Made by a program: the position numbers and the translations under genes. Below, in pieces: positions 1-8,052 of a stretch of DNA of 52,274 bases. Position 1 is the stretch's first letter, and every line of letters begins with the position of its first letter. The notes beneath the pieces were generated by a model that was not told the DNA's origin, did not search any database, and was given only the letters and a program-made list of their open reading frames with translations. Origin of the DNA: Symploca sp. SIO2C1 (GTDB taxonomy: Bacteria; Cyanobacteriota; Cyanobacteriia; Cyanobacteriales; Coleofasciculaceae); the NCBI GenBank assembly GCA_010692635.1, contig JAAHGL010000033.1, forward strand, positions 1 through 52,274. Direction: 5' to 3'.

Positions 1-106
1 TGAACAATGGATAATGGATAATTACCTCTCCTTGAAAGAAGAGGATTGACAATCAGGAAAATATTTTCTTTTTATTTTCTTCATAAATGAAGATGTCAAA
101 GACCAA

Positions 107-150
107 ATTAACCAATTATCAATTATCCATTATCAATTATCCATTGATAA
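107..150. repeat. Heptad tandem repeat (ATTATCA/ATTATCC)
   Basis: About five consecutive 7-bp units of ATTATCA or ATTATCC type, partly mirrored so that the array can fold back. It is one member of the heptad family found throughout the window. Confidence 0.8.
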
Positions 151-316
151 TTATGCTCAAACCTCTATGCTACCCTTCCCAAATAGGGGTTTCTAGAGAT
201 GTCTAATAGTTATTAACCTTCCCTACGGTATGCTGTTTAACCGGATAAGATATTAAGTAGGTAGGTGCAAATAAACAGAACTATGTTACGAAACGTAAAT
301 ATGGCTCAAACCCTTA

Positions 317-345
317 CTAATGACAAATGACAAATGACAAATGAC
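317..345. repeat. Heptad tandem repeat (TGACAAA)
   Basis: Four near-perfect copies of TGACAAA end about 37 bases beyond the modBC stop codon. The same unit reappears, in the other orientation, between lpxA and its downstream neighbour at 12.4 kb. Confidence 0.85.
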
Positions 346-381
346 GACCTTCACCAGTTAACTTTAATAGTGTCGATCTAC

Positions 382-2250
382 TTAATGTGCCATTAACATC
401 AGTCGCAGTGGATCTAAACGAACGTACCAGGGAAATGGTCGGTGTTTAAGATTTGCCCATTTTTCTTTGTAGACTTCCGCTTGTAAATGATACTCCCGCT
501 CCCTGTTAGTCGAGTTGTGCAACTTGAGATAAAGCGTCATCTGATGTTGAGTTTCACTCAGCATCACCAAGGAGCAAGGAAAAGTATTTTCTCCCTCTGG
601 TTCTAGGGGAAAAGTGAGATGATGAGCACGGATGCCTATATAGGCTAAGGGATGGGGAATGGGTTCAATAATTTGCAACTTACACCCCCAATCGATCGCT
701 TGAACCTGTTGATGGGCAATAGGCTGTGCTAGGGAAAAATTTTTGCATTCTGTTAGCTGAGCAACTTGAAAGTTAGGGGGATGCTCAAAAATATCTTCTT
801 TGCGTCCCGATGCAATCACTTGTCCTTGAGAGAGAACTATCAAATTACCACAGACTCGGTAGGCTTCTTCTAGCTTATGGGTAACAAATAAGGTAACACC
901 TTGATAGGACAAGAAAACCTCAATTAACAGCTTTTCAATCCGACTTCTCAGATAGTTATCCAAGGCAGAAAGAGGTTCATCTAAAAGTAATGCTTCTGGT
1001 TCAATAGCTAAGGCTCTAGCTAATGCCACTCGCTGCTGTTGCCCACCAGAAAGTTCATGGGGATAGCGTCGTTCTAATCCCTGCAACTGCATTAGTTCGA
1101 TATATTTAGATACCCGTTGCTTGCGTTCTTTCTTCGATAAGTCTTGCAGCCCAAACTCGATATTGCGTGCTACTCTCATCTGGGGAAACAGAGCATAATT
1201 TTGAAAGACAAAACCAATGCGACGTTCTCGACTCGGAAGATTAATTCCCTGGGCTGAATCAAACAAAACCCTTCCATTGAGTACAATACGCCCTTGGTTA
1301 GGCATTTCTAACCCTGCCAGACAACGCAGAGTCATACTTTTCCCTGAACCGGATGCACCTAAGATTCCCAAGGGTTTACCCTGGGCAACAAAGTTGGTTT
1401 CCAGGGTAAAATTGGCAATTTTTTTTTGTAGGTTAACTATAATTCCTTGGTTATTGTTAATAGTTAATAATGGCACTTCTTGGTTGAGAAAGAGACGTTT
1501 TTCTGTTCGGTGTTGGTATAATCGATACCCTAAAATAGATGACCAACGATTAATTAAGAATGACCAATAAGTAACCAGTCGAGTTTGACCTAAACTAGGG
1601 GAATTAGATAAATAATTGATTCCTGTGATCGCTATTAGGGCAATTGCTACTACCACTAGTACCCAGAGTAACGCTTCATCCATCTTCCCCGCCTCCGCCG
1701 CAAAGAAAATCGCGATGGGCATGGTTTGGGTTTTACCGGGAATACTACCCGCTAGCATTAACGTTGCCCCAAACTCCCCTAATGCTCGAGCAAAGGTCAA
1801 AATTGTTCCCGCGATTACACCTGGCCATGCTAAAGGTAATAGTACCTCCCAAAAAATGCGCCATTCTGATGCTCCCAAAGTACGAGCACAGTTAATTAAG
1901 TCTCGATTAACTTGTTCAAAGGCACCCAAGACAGTTTTATACATTAACGGAAAAGCCACTACTGTTGCCGCAATTACTGCTGCTGGCCAAGAGAAAATCA
2001 GTGTAATTTCCCATTGGTATAATAGCTGTCCTAGAGGACTATTTTTTCCTAAAAGTAGCAGTAGCAAAAAACCAACTACGGTGGGAGGTAGTACCAATGG
2101 TAAGGTAAACAATCCATCCATTAATCCTTTGCCTTTTCCTCGGTATCCAAACATCCAGCCTGCTACCATAATTCCCGCCAAAAAGGCAAAAATGGTCGCA
2201 ACAGTTGCTGTTTTTAAAGAAATCCAGAGAGGCGAGAGATCAAGGGGCAT
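382..2250 (-). CDS. modBC: Molybdate ABC transporter, permease-ATPase fusion (ModB-ModC)
   Basis: Inner-membrane importer that moves molybdate handed over by a periplasmic ModA-type protein, powered by ATP. Residues 1-215 are a ModB permease with five or six hydrophobic segments and the EAA loop (ARTLGASEWRIFWE) near 122-135. Residues about 260-500 are the ATPase: Walker A GASGSGKS at 298-305, signature LSGGQQQR at 400-407 and Walker B LLLDEP at 421-426. The last 120 residues form a weak TOBE-like tail. At 622 residues it matches the ModBC fusions known in cyanobacteria. The ATG is preceded by heptad repeats and no clear Shine-Dalgarno. No modA lies in the window. The permease class could also carry tungstate or sulfate, but ModB similarity is strongest. 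Confidence 0.9.
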   Translation of the reverse strand: MPLDLSPLWISLKTATVATIFAFLAGIMVAGWMFGYRGKGKGLMDGLFTLPLVLPPTVVGFLLLLLLGKNSPLGQLLYQWEITLIFSWPAAVIAATVVAFPLMYKTVLGAFEQVNRDLINCARTLGASEWRIFWEVLLPLAWPGVIAGTILTFARALGEFGATLMLAGSIPGKTQTMPIAIFFAAEAGKMDEALLWVLVVVAIALIAITGINYLSNSPSLGQTRLVTYWSFLINRWSSILGYRLYQHRTEKRLFLNQEVPLLTINNNQGIIVNLQKKIANFTLETNFVAQGKPLGILGASGSGKSMTLRCLAGLEMPNQGRIVLNGRVLFDSAQGINLPSRERRIGFVFQNYALFPQMRVARNIEFGLQDLSKKERKQRVSKYIELMQLQGLERRYPHELSGGQQQRVALARALAIEPEALLLDEPLSALDNYLRSRIEKLLIEVFLSYQGVTLFVTHKLEEAYRVCGNLIVLSQGQVIASGRKEDIFEHPPNFQVAQLTECKNFSLAQPIAHQQVQAIDWGCKLQIIEPIPHPLAYIGIRAHHLTFPLEPEGENTFPCSLVMLSETQHQMTLYLKLHNSTNREREYHLQAEVYKEKWANLKHRPFPWYVRLDPLRLMLMAH

Positions 2251-2255
2251 AATAA

Positions 2256-2299
2256 TTTAGAATTTAGAATTTAGAATTTAGAATTTAGAATTTAGAATT
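2256..2299. repeat. Heptad tandem repeat (TTTAGAA)
   Basis: Six copies of TTTAGAA start five bases before the modBC start codon, so they form its transcribed leader if the promoter lies beyond them. The same unit occurs upstream of purC (18.46 kb), before the cyclase stop (19.08 kb) and after the tRNA (46.65 kb). It contains TAG or TAA on both strands, so it cannot be read through in any frame. Confidence 0.9.
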
Positions 2300-2336
2300 G
2301 GTAATTAAATAAATTTTGTACACAACTGTCCGATCA

Positions 2337-2358
2337 TTTAGTTTAAAATTAAACTAAA
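2337..2358. promoter_or_regulatory. 22-bp palindrome upstream of speA
   Basis: Perfect inverted repeat with arms TTTAGTTTAA and TTAAACTAAA separated by two A residues, ending 27 bases before the speA ATG. Its size and position fit a dimeric repressor operator or a factor site in the modBC-speA divergent promoter region. No regulator is identified. Confidence 0.5.
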
Positions 2359-2385
2359 CAATAGGGGTAAAGCTGAGGCCTAACA

Positions 2386-4479
2386 ATGACTATCACTGTT
2401 CAGAGACAAGACAAGACAAGCCAGGAAACCCTAGCAGAACTAAAACAGGAAAATGGTACAAAGCCAGAGCATACCTGGACTATTGAGGACAGTGAAGAAC
2501 TCTATCAGGTTCAGGGATGGGGGGAACCCTACTTCTCGATTAATGCCGCTGGTCATGTTACAGTTTCTCCCAAAGGCGATCGCGGTGGCTCTTTAGATCT
2601 GTTTGAACTAGTGGGAGCCTTGAAAAAGCGTAACTTAGGATTACCCCTGTTAATCCGCTTTTCAGATATTTTGGCAGACCGTTTGGAACGCTTAAACGCT
2701 TGTTTTGCGAAAGCGATCGCTCGCTACAAATATCCCAACACCTACCAGGGAGTCTTTCCCATCAAGTGCAATCAGCACCGACAGCTAGTGGAAGATTTGG
2801 TACAGTTTGGTCAACCCTTCCAATTTGGTTTGGAAGCAGGCTCCAAGCCGGAATTGATGATTGCTCTGGCAACGTTGAACACTCCCAATTCCCTGCTAAT
2901 TTGTAATGGTTACAAGGATCGGGAATATATTGAAACTGCTTTATTAGCTACCCGGATTGGACACAAGCCAATAATTGTCTTAGAGCAACTAGAAGAAGTA
3001 CTCCTCGTAATTGAAGCTGCACGCAAGCTGGGAATTAAACCAGTACTAGGAGTGCGAGCGAAATTAAGTACTAAAGGCACAGGACGTTGGGGAGAATCCA
3101 CAGGGGATCGTGCTAAATTCGGTATGACGATCCCTCAGATCCTCTCCTGCATTAACCAATTACGGGAAGTACAGATGCTGGAATCCCTACAGTTGTTACA
3201 CTTCCACATCGGTTCTCAAATTTCCGCTATCAGCGTCATCAAAGATGCCATCCGAGAAGCCAGCAAAATTTACGTTGAGTTGAAAGTCTTGGGTGCTAAT
3301 ATGCAATATCTTGATGTCGGTGGTGGCTTAGGGATAGATTACGACGGCTCCAAAACTAACTTTCACGCCTCCAAAAACTACAACATGCAGAACTATGCTA
3401 ATGACATTGTCGCAGAGGTCAAGGACGCTTGTGAAGCACGTCAGTTACCAGCACCGGTACTAATTAGTGAGAGTGGCCGTGCGATCGCATCCCATCAATC
3501 TGTCCTAATTTTTGATGTACTTAGTACTAGTGATGTTATTTCCGAAACCCCTGTCCGTCAGGAACAAGAGCATCTAATTATCCGCAACTTCTGGGATACT
3601 TACAATACGATCAAAATTGAGAATTACCAGGAAGCTTACCACGACGCTATCCAGTTAAACGAAGAAGCGAAAAGCCTCTTTAATCTCGGTTATCTTAGCA
3701 TTACCCAAAGAGCTAGAGCTGAGCAGCTTTACTGGGCATGTTGTCAGAAGATTCTGGAAATTACCAGAACTCAGGATTATGTCCCTGATGACTTGGAAGA
3801 TTTGGAAAAAATCATGGCGTCGATTTATTACGTTAACTTCTCCGTCTTCCAATCTGTGCCAGATTCTTGGGCAATTAACCATTTGTTCCCTATTATGCCC
3901 ATCCATCGGCTTGATAAACAACCAACCCGTCGAGGTATCCTCGCTGATCTGACCTGTGACAGTGATGGTAAGATTAATCAATTTATTGACCTGCGGGATG
4001 TTAAATCAGTACTAGAATTACATCCACTCCGGGAGGTGGGGGGACACGAAGATGGAGAAATGGGGAGATGGGGAGATGGGGAGATGGGGAGATGGGGAGA
4101 CACGCCAGACACACCAAACAATTCACAAACAACAAATAACAAACAACAAACAACAAATAACAAAGAACCCTACTACTTAGGTTTGTTCCTAGCTGGAGCC
4201 TATCAGGAGATTATGGGCAATTTACACAACCTCTTTGGCGATACTAATGCTGTCCACATCCGCTTGACACCAAGAGGCTATGAAATTGAACAGGTGGTGA
4301 AGGGGGATACGGTGACAGAAGTCTTGAGTTATGTGCAGTATGATGCTGAAGATTTGGTGGAAAGTATCCGTCGCCGTACTGAGCAAGCTTTGCAAGAGAA
4401 CCACATTACTATTGAAGAATCTCAACTACTGTTGCAAAACTATGAGCGGAGTTTGAGTAGTTATACTTATCTTGCTTGA
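2386..4479 (+). CDS. speA: Biosynthetic arginine decarboxylase
   Basis: PLP enzyme converting arginine to agmatine and CO2, the first step of polyamine synthesis. It belongs to the fold III (alanine racemase-type) decarboxylases: the PLP lysine is in GVFPIKCNQ (K127), followed by the GVRAKLSTKGTGRWGE stretch, HFHIGSQ and the glycine-rich LDVGGGLGIDYDG. The C-terminal half carries DLTCDSDGKI and YYLGLFLAGAYQEIMGNLHN typical of SpeA. It is 697 residues long; about 43 of them (roughly 551-593) are low-complexity sequence encoded by heptad repeats and fall between LHPLRE and EPYYLG, which are adjacent in ordinary SpeA. The frame is intact on both sides, so the enzyme is probably functional. The start is supported by GAGG nine bases upstream. 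Confidence 0.95.
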   Translation: MTITVQRQDKTSQETLAELKQENGTKPEHTWTIEDSEELYQVQGWGEPYFSINAAGHVTVSPKGDRGGSLDLFELVGALKKRNLGLPLLIRFSDILADRLERLNACFAKAIARYKYPNTYQGVFPIKCNQHRQLVEDLVQFGQPFQFGLEAGSKPELMIALATLNTPNSLLICNGYKDREYIETALLATRIGHKPIIVLEQLEEVLLVIEAARKLGIKPVLGVRAKLSTKGTGRWGESTGDRAKFGMTIPQILSCINQLREVQMLESLQLLHFHIGSQISAISVIKDAIREASKIYVELKVLGANMQYLDVGGGLGIDYDGSKTNFHASKNYNMQNYANDIVAEVKDACEARQLPAPVLISESGRAIASHQSVLIFDVLSTSDVISETPVRQEQEHLIIRNFWDTYNTIKIENYQEAYHDAIQLNEEAKSLFNLGYLSITQRARAEQLYWACCQKILEITRTQDYVPDDLEDLEKIMASIYYVNFSVFQSVPDSWAINHLFPIMPIHRLDKQPTRRGILADLTCDSDGKINQFIDLRDVKSVLELHPLREVGGHEDGEMGRWGDGEMGRWGDTPDTPNNSQTTNNKQQTTNNKEPYYLGLFLAGAYQEIMGNLHNLFGDTNAVHIRLTPRGYEIEQVVKGDTVTEVLSYVQYDAEDLVESIRRRTEQALQENHITIEESQLLLQNYERSLSSYTYLA
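4033..4165 (+). repeat. Heptad-type repeat cassette inside speA
   Basis: In-frame cassette in two parts: GATGGGGA-type repeats, then AACAAAC/AACAAAT heptads, joined by GACACGCCAGACACACC. It encodes Gly/Glu/Trp/Asp-rich then Asn/Gln/Thr-rich sequence. The opposite strand would encode Leu/Phe/Val/Cys-rich sequence. Confidence 0.85.
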
Positions 4480-4927
4480 GAATTGTATTGAATTGCCATA
4501 GAACAATGAGGTAAGGATTTAACGTCAGTTCCAGATCAAGAGTTTTTTTTGACATAACTATCCGGATTTTCCTCTGAAATTGTAGAAAGACTACTCAGAT
4601 AGATAGTTCGACCTATTGTAAATTCGCCAGCCACTGTTGGGGGTTGCATAATCTTAAGCTTTGCAGCTTAGTGATTTACCCACCTAGGAATTGTTTTGGG
4701 TGGGATTGGTAGTTGAATGAAAATGCTGCAAGCTACATCAATTCGGTGAAAGCAAGCACTCAAGGCAAGAATACAAGTTTCAGGTTTTGAGCTGCAACGG
4801 TAGAACCAGGATTTGAGTCTTACGTCAACTTACGTAAGTTCTTGGGTGATAATCGAACTCCTATTTCAGTCCGTTGTCTGGCTTGTTCCCAACAATATTA
4901 CTCAGATACAGCAAACAAGAGAAAGTT
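4480..4927. other. Intergenic region speA to RodZ-like gene
   Basis: No gene seen. It contains a small CCCACC/GGTGGG hairpin near 4679-4704 and a 14-bp palindrome at 4827-4840. An upstream TTG at 4874 would extend the next gene by 18 residues, but ATG 4928 is preferred. Confidence 0.6.
4827..4840. promoter_or_regulatory. 14-bp perfect palindrome upstream of RodZ-like gene
   Basis: AACTTACGTAAGTT is a perfect dyad about 88 bases before the likely ATG. A related partial copy, TTACGTCAA, lies just before it. This is a plausible operator with no assigned factor. Confidence 0.35.
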
Positions 4928-5968
4928 ATGGTAATGCAACCTATGTATGGTAACCCTGCGCTCCCAAGCTCTGCCATTGAAATCTCTCAGGAAGGATTAT
5001 GTTCTCTATTGGAGCAAATAGAAGCTGAACTGCTCAATAGCAAAGTTTACCGTCATACAACCGGTGGACTAGAAACAATGTTAAAAGAAGCTTATCACTC
5101 TGCCCAAATTCTTGTTAAGGAAGTGTGGCAAGAGGCTGTCCGTTTAACTGTCCACCACTTAGAAAAGCAGTATAACATCGTTCCTGTTGCTGCCAATGAC
5201 AACCATGAAGCTAGCTCGGAAAATTCAGATTCCCCCCAAGGACAAGAGAAGAAGCTAATGAAGATAGAGCAACCAACTCAGACAACCTCCGTTGATGAAG
5301 AGAGCAACCCCCCTGAGAAAACTAAACTACTTAGTCTAGTTCCCGGTGCAAAACTCATTGCCAAACATACTAAATCAACCAAAGAGTCTACTGAACAGGA
5401 ACTAGTGGCACAAAAAGAACAAGAACGAGATCAACTTTTGTTGGAAATTGCTCAACAACTACAGCAAAAGCGTCAAGCCATCTCCCTCAGCGTGCGCCAA
5501 CTTCATAATCAAACCCTAGTGCCGATGCATATCATTGAGGCTTTAGAAGCTGGTAATTTAGAAAGGCTGCCAGAGGATATCTACGTTCGGGGTTTTATTC
5601 GTCGGCTTGGTCAAGCTTTAGGTTTAAATGGTGTAGCGCTGGCTGCTTCCTTACCAGCACCAGACCCTGTGAAATCGGTAATCCCCTCTTGGTCCCACCA
5701 ACCATCAGAGTCAGGGGGATTGCAGTTTAGTTCAGTTCATATGTATCTTGGCTACACAGCTTTGATTGCTGGAGCTGTGGGAGGATTGAGTTTCATGTCC
5801 AATCAGCCACTCCCCAACTTTTTTGCGGAGCCTGAGTCAGATAATTCTTCTGGGATATCAGTTTCTGCTGAAGATGAAACTGATATCCCAGATAACAAAC
5901 CTGGTTTACAATCTAGCAAAAATGGTGTTAAAGCTGGCTCAGATATTTCTCCACCGGAATCATTATGA
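4928..5968 (+). CDS. RodZ-like helix-turn-helix membrane protein
   Basis: About 346 residues from ATG 4928. A long hydrophilic N-terminal half is followed by an HTH_25-type domain: a helix around LLLEIAQQLQQKRQAISLS, then HIIEALEAGNLERLPED and IYVRGFIRRLGQALGL, the usual RodZ signature. After it come a linker, one membrane segment (YLGYTALIAGAVGGLSFM) and an acidic tail. RodZ proteins link MreB and the cell-shape machinery to the membrane; in cyanobacteria the family is diverse, so the role here is inferred. The HTH sits in the middle rather than at the N-terminus as in E. coli RodZ. The 3' end carries a perfect 17-bp inverted repeat (5849-5892). Confidence 0.75.
   Translation: MVMQPMYGNPALPSSAIEISQEGLCSLLEQIEAELLNSKVYRHTTGGLETMLKEAYHSAQILVKEVWQEAVRLTVHHLEKQYNIVPVAANDNHEASSENSDSPQGQEKKLMKIEQPTQTTSVDEESNPPEKTKLLSLVPGAKLIAKHTKSTKESTEQELVAQKEQERDQLLLEIAQQLQQKRQAISLSVRQLHNQTLVPMHIIEALEAGNLERLPEDIYVRGFIRRLGQALGLNGVALAASLPAPDPVKSVIPSWSHQPSESGGLQFSSVHMYLGYTALIAGAVGGLSFMSNQPLPNFFAEPESDNSSGISVSAEDETDIPDNKPGLQSSKNGVKAGSDISPPESL
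5849..5892. repeat. Perfect 17-bp inverted repeat inside a coding sequence
   Basis: Left arm TCTGGGATATCAGTTTC at 5849-5865 and its exact reverse complement at 5876-5892 are separated by ten bases. It lies in the last 120 bases of the RodZ-like gene, in the part encoding the acidic periplasmic tail. The transcript would form a very stable hairpin before the stop codon. Confidence 0.9.
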
Positions 5969-5996
5969 GCAGTATATCCAAGCGATCGCTTATATT

Positions 5997-6158
5997 AAGC
6001 TCATCCCACGACTAAAGTACGTGGGATTTCGCGTTATTTGTTGTTGGTTGTTAGTTGAATGTTTAAGAAAAACTTTCTAACAAATAACAAACAACCAAGT
6101 GGCGGGCAGCTATACCCCCCATGCCTAGAAGGAATGGGCTTCCCGCCGCTTTCGGTGA
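5997..6158. repeat. MITE-like element, copy 1 (hairpin/heptads/hairpin)
   Basis: Begins AGCTCATCCCACGAC and has a 7-bp hairpin (TCCCACG at 6004-6010 with CGTGGGA at 6020-6026) followed by TTTCGCG. Two opposing stretches of TTGTT/AACAA heptads follow, then a GGCGGG...CCCGCC hairpin ending near CCCGCCGCT. Copy 2 at 22219-22375 has the same order with different heptads. No protein is encoded. Confidence 0.65.
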
Positions 6159-6629
6159 GCTGAAGGAGCGATCGCTCCATTGGAGTCAATAACTTCGTTG
6201 GGGTAAGCACTTACACAGAATTATTTACCTATTCTCGATAGCACAAAATTACAAGATTCACGCTGTATAAAAAACAATTACTATTAAAATATAAGAATTT
6301 TAACAATCTTAGATATAATTACTTTACAATAGCATCCGTTAAAACTGGGGCAATAATAACAAAAAACCGCTTTCCGACTTTCGGAGGCGGAAGTACCTAT
6401 TTTTGTCAACAACCAGTCGCTATTGCCTTGCTAGCACTTTGTCCTGATGAAGGTATTCCTCTCAACAGATAAATAGAAACTAGAGTAACCAAGAAAGGAA
6501 GCCAGAAAAGGAATATGGGTAATTGCAGGGTTAGTGCTTGTTGTCGAGAGATTAGAGAATTTGGTGTACTTTGCACACCTAGTTGCTTGATGGATATTAA
6601 TGATTGTGGATAGTTGAACTAAGTAACCT
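6159..6629. other. Intergenic region before the GT2 gene
   Basis: No gene seen. Position 6168 has a HIP1 octamer. The AT-rich stretch 6240-6350 is a likely promoter area. At 6367-6390 there is a hairpin (CCGC and TTCCGA pairing with TCGGA and GCGG) that could end an upstream transcript. Confidence 0.5.
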
Positions 6630-8048
6630 ATGCCCGAGAATTCCTGGTCAGAAAATGATTGTGGGAGTGAGCTTGACCCGATTAGCTCTCTGTTGTCTGA
6701 GTTGTCAGATGATGATTTTGAAAGTGACTTCTTCTTGCAGGGACAAGAAGGACGCCGACGCAAAGCGGCTTTGACATTAACGATAGTTTGGGGTAGCACT
6801 ATTACCCTACATTTAGTGTCTTGGGGTTCCTGGTTAATTTGGGGTTTGATGGTGCTCTTAGGAATTCAGGCGATTAGGTTATTCCTAGCTCGACCTTTAA
6901 CAACGCCTAAACCCCTCTGCGATGAGGAACAAGTTGATTTTCCTGAGGTTTCCTTACTAGTTGCTGCCAAGAATGAGGAAGCTGTCATCAGTAACTTAGT
7001 TGAAATGCTATGTAATTTAGATTACCCAAAAGATAAGTATGAACTTTGGGTAATTAACGATTACAGTACTGATCGCACACCAGCTTTATTAGAACAGCTG
7101 GCTACCAAATACAACCAGTTGAAAATACTGCATCGAGCTGCTGATGCTGGTGGTGGTAAATCAGGGGCACTGAATCAGGTACTACCCCTTGCCAAAGGAG
7201 AGATTGTAGGGGTGTTTGATGCAGACGCTCACGTACCCAAAGACTTGCTCAGGCGGGTTCTGCCTTTGTTTAACCGGGAGTCAGTGGGAGCAGTGCAGGT
7301 ACGCAAAGCGATCGCTAATGCTTCCCTTAACTTTTGGACAAAAGGGCAGATGACAGAAATGGCCTTTGATAGTTTTGTACAACAACAGCGTACTGCTATT
7401 GGTGGCATTGGCGAACTACGAGGTAACGGTCAATTTGTCCGGCGCACTGCCTTGGAGCGTTGTGGTAGCTGGAATGAGCAAACGATCACCGATGATTTAG
7501 ACTTGACCTTACGCTTACATCTCGATAACTGGGATATCCGCTTTCTCAACTATCCCCCTGTGGAAGAAGAAGGTGTTACCAACGCTTTGTCACTCTGGCA
7601 TCAGCGTAACCGATGGGCAGAAGGAGGATACCAGCGCTATCTTGACTATTGGCGTCTAATTGTCAGTAATCGTATGGGTACAGGGAAAACCCTGGATTTG
7701 TTCAGCTTCTTGCTTATGCAGTACTTGTTGCCTGCTGCTACTATTCCCGACTTTCTGATGGCGATCGCTTGCAGTCGTCTACCTATCCTTGCTCCTTTAA
7801 CTGGACTTAGTCTAACGTTCCCCTTAATTGGAATGTTCATTGGATTGCGCCGCACACGTAGTAACGAACGCCTTACTTTTTCACAATTTTTTGTCACCCT
7901 CTGGCAAACGCTACGGGGCAACTTTTATCTACTCCACTGGATGTTGGTAATGGTTGGTACTACTGCGCGGATGTCTATACGTCCTAAGCGGTTGAAATGG
8001 GTTAAAACAGTACATCAAGGCACTACCTCTGAAAGTTTTGAGTTTTGA
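6630..8048 (+). CDS. mgdA: GT2 membrane glycosyltransferase, probable monoglucosyldiacylglycerol synthase
   Basis: Processive-type family 2 glycosyltransferase of 472 residues. Visible motifs are VSLLVAAKNEE (about 107-117), IND at 142-144, the DXD-like FDADAH (D197, D199), the GNGQF loop near 265, the catalytic-base region TDDLDLTLRL (about 288-297) and QRNRW (325-329). Two hydrophobic segments lie at about 47-90 and several after 360. The arrangement and length agree with cyanobacterial Sll1377-type enzymes, which transfer glucose from UDP-glucose to diacylglycerol in the first step of galactolipid synthesis. That assignment rests on motif placement from memory; another polysaccharide or lipid GT2 is possible. 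The acidic N-terminus lacks a signal peptide. It converges on lpxB with only four bases between stop codons. Confidence 0.75.
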   Translation: MPENSWSENDCGSELDPISSLLSELSDDDFESDFFLQGQEGRRRKAALTLTIVWGSTITLHLVSWGSWLIWGLMVLLGIQAIRLFLARPLTTPKPLCDEEQVDFPEVSLLVAAKNEEAVISNLVEMLCNLDYPKDKYELWVINDYSTDRTPALLEQLATKYNQLKILHRAADAGGGKSGALNQVLPLAKGEIVGVFDADAHVPKDLLRRVLPLFNRESVGAVQVRKAIANASLNFWTKGQMTEMAFDSFVQQQRTAIGGIGELRGNGQFVRRTALERCGSWNEQTITDDLDLTLRLHLDNWDIRFLNYPPVEEEGVTNALSLWHQRNRWAEGGYQRYLDYWRLIVSNRMGTGKTLDLFSFLLMQYLLPAATIPDFLMAIACSRLPILAPLTGLSLTFPLIGMFIGLRRTRSNERLTFSQFFVTLWQTLRGNFYLLHWMLVMVGTTARMSIRPKRLKWVKTVHQGTTSESFEF

Positions 8049-8052
8049 ATCT

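Larger units (their letters stand above)
1..381. other. Repeat-rich intergenic region
   Basis: I see no gene here. The stretch lies downstream of modBC, which is on the minus strand, and holds several short arrays of 7-bp direct repeats built on ATGGATA, ATTATCA/ATTATCC and TGACAAA. The rest is AT-rich and featureless. Confidence 0.7.

Noticed and set aside
3978-4163. Minus-strand frame opposite the speA cassette
   Set aside because: It is the reverse translation of the repeats and hydrophobic low-complexity sequence, not a gene.
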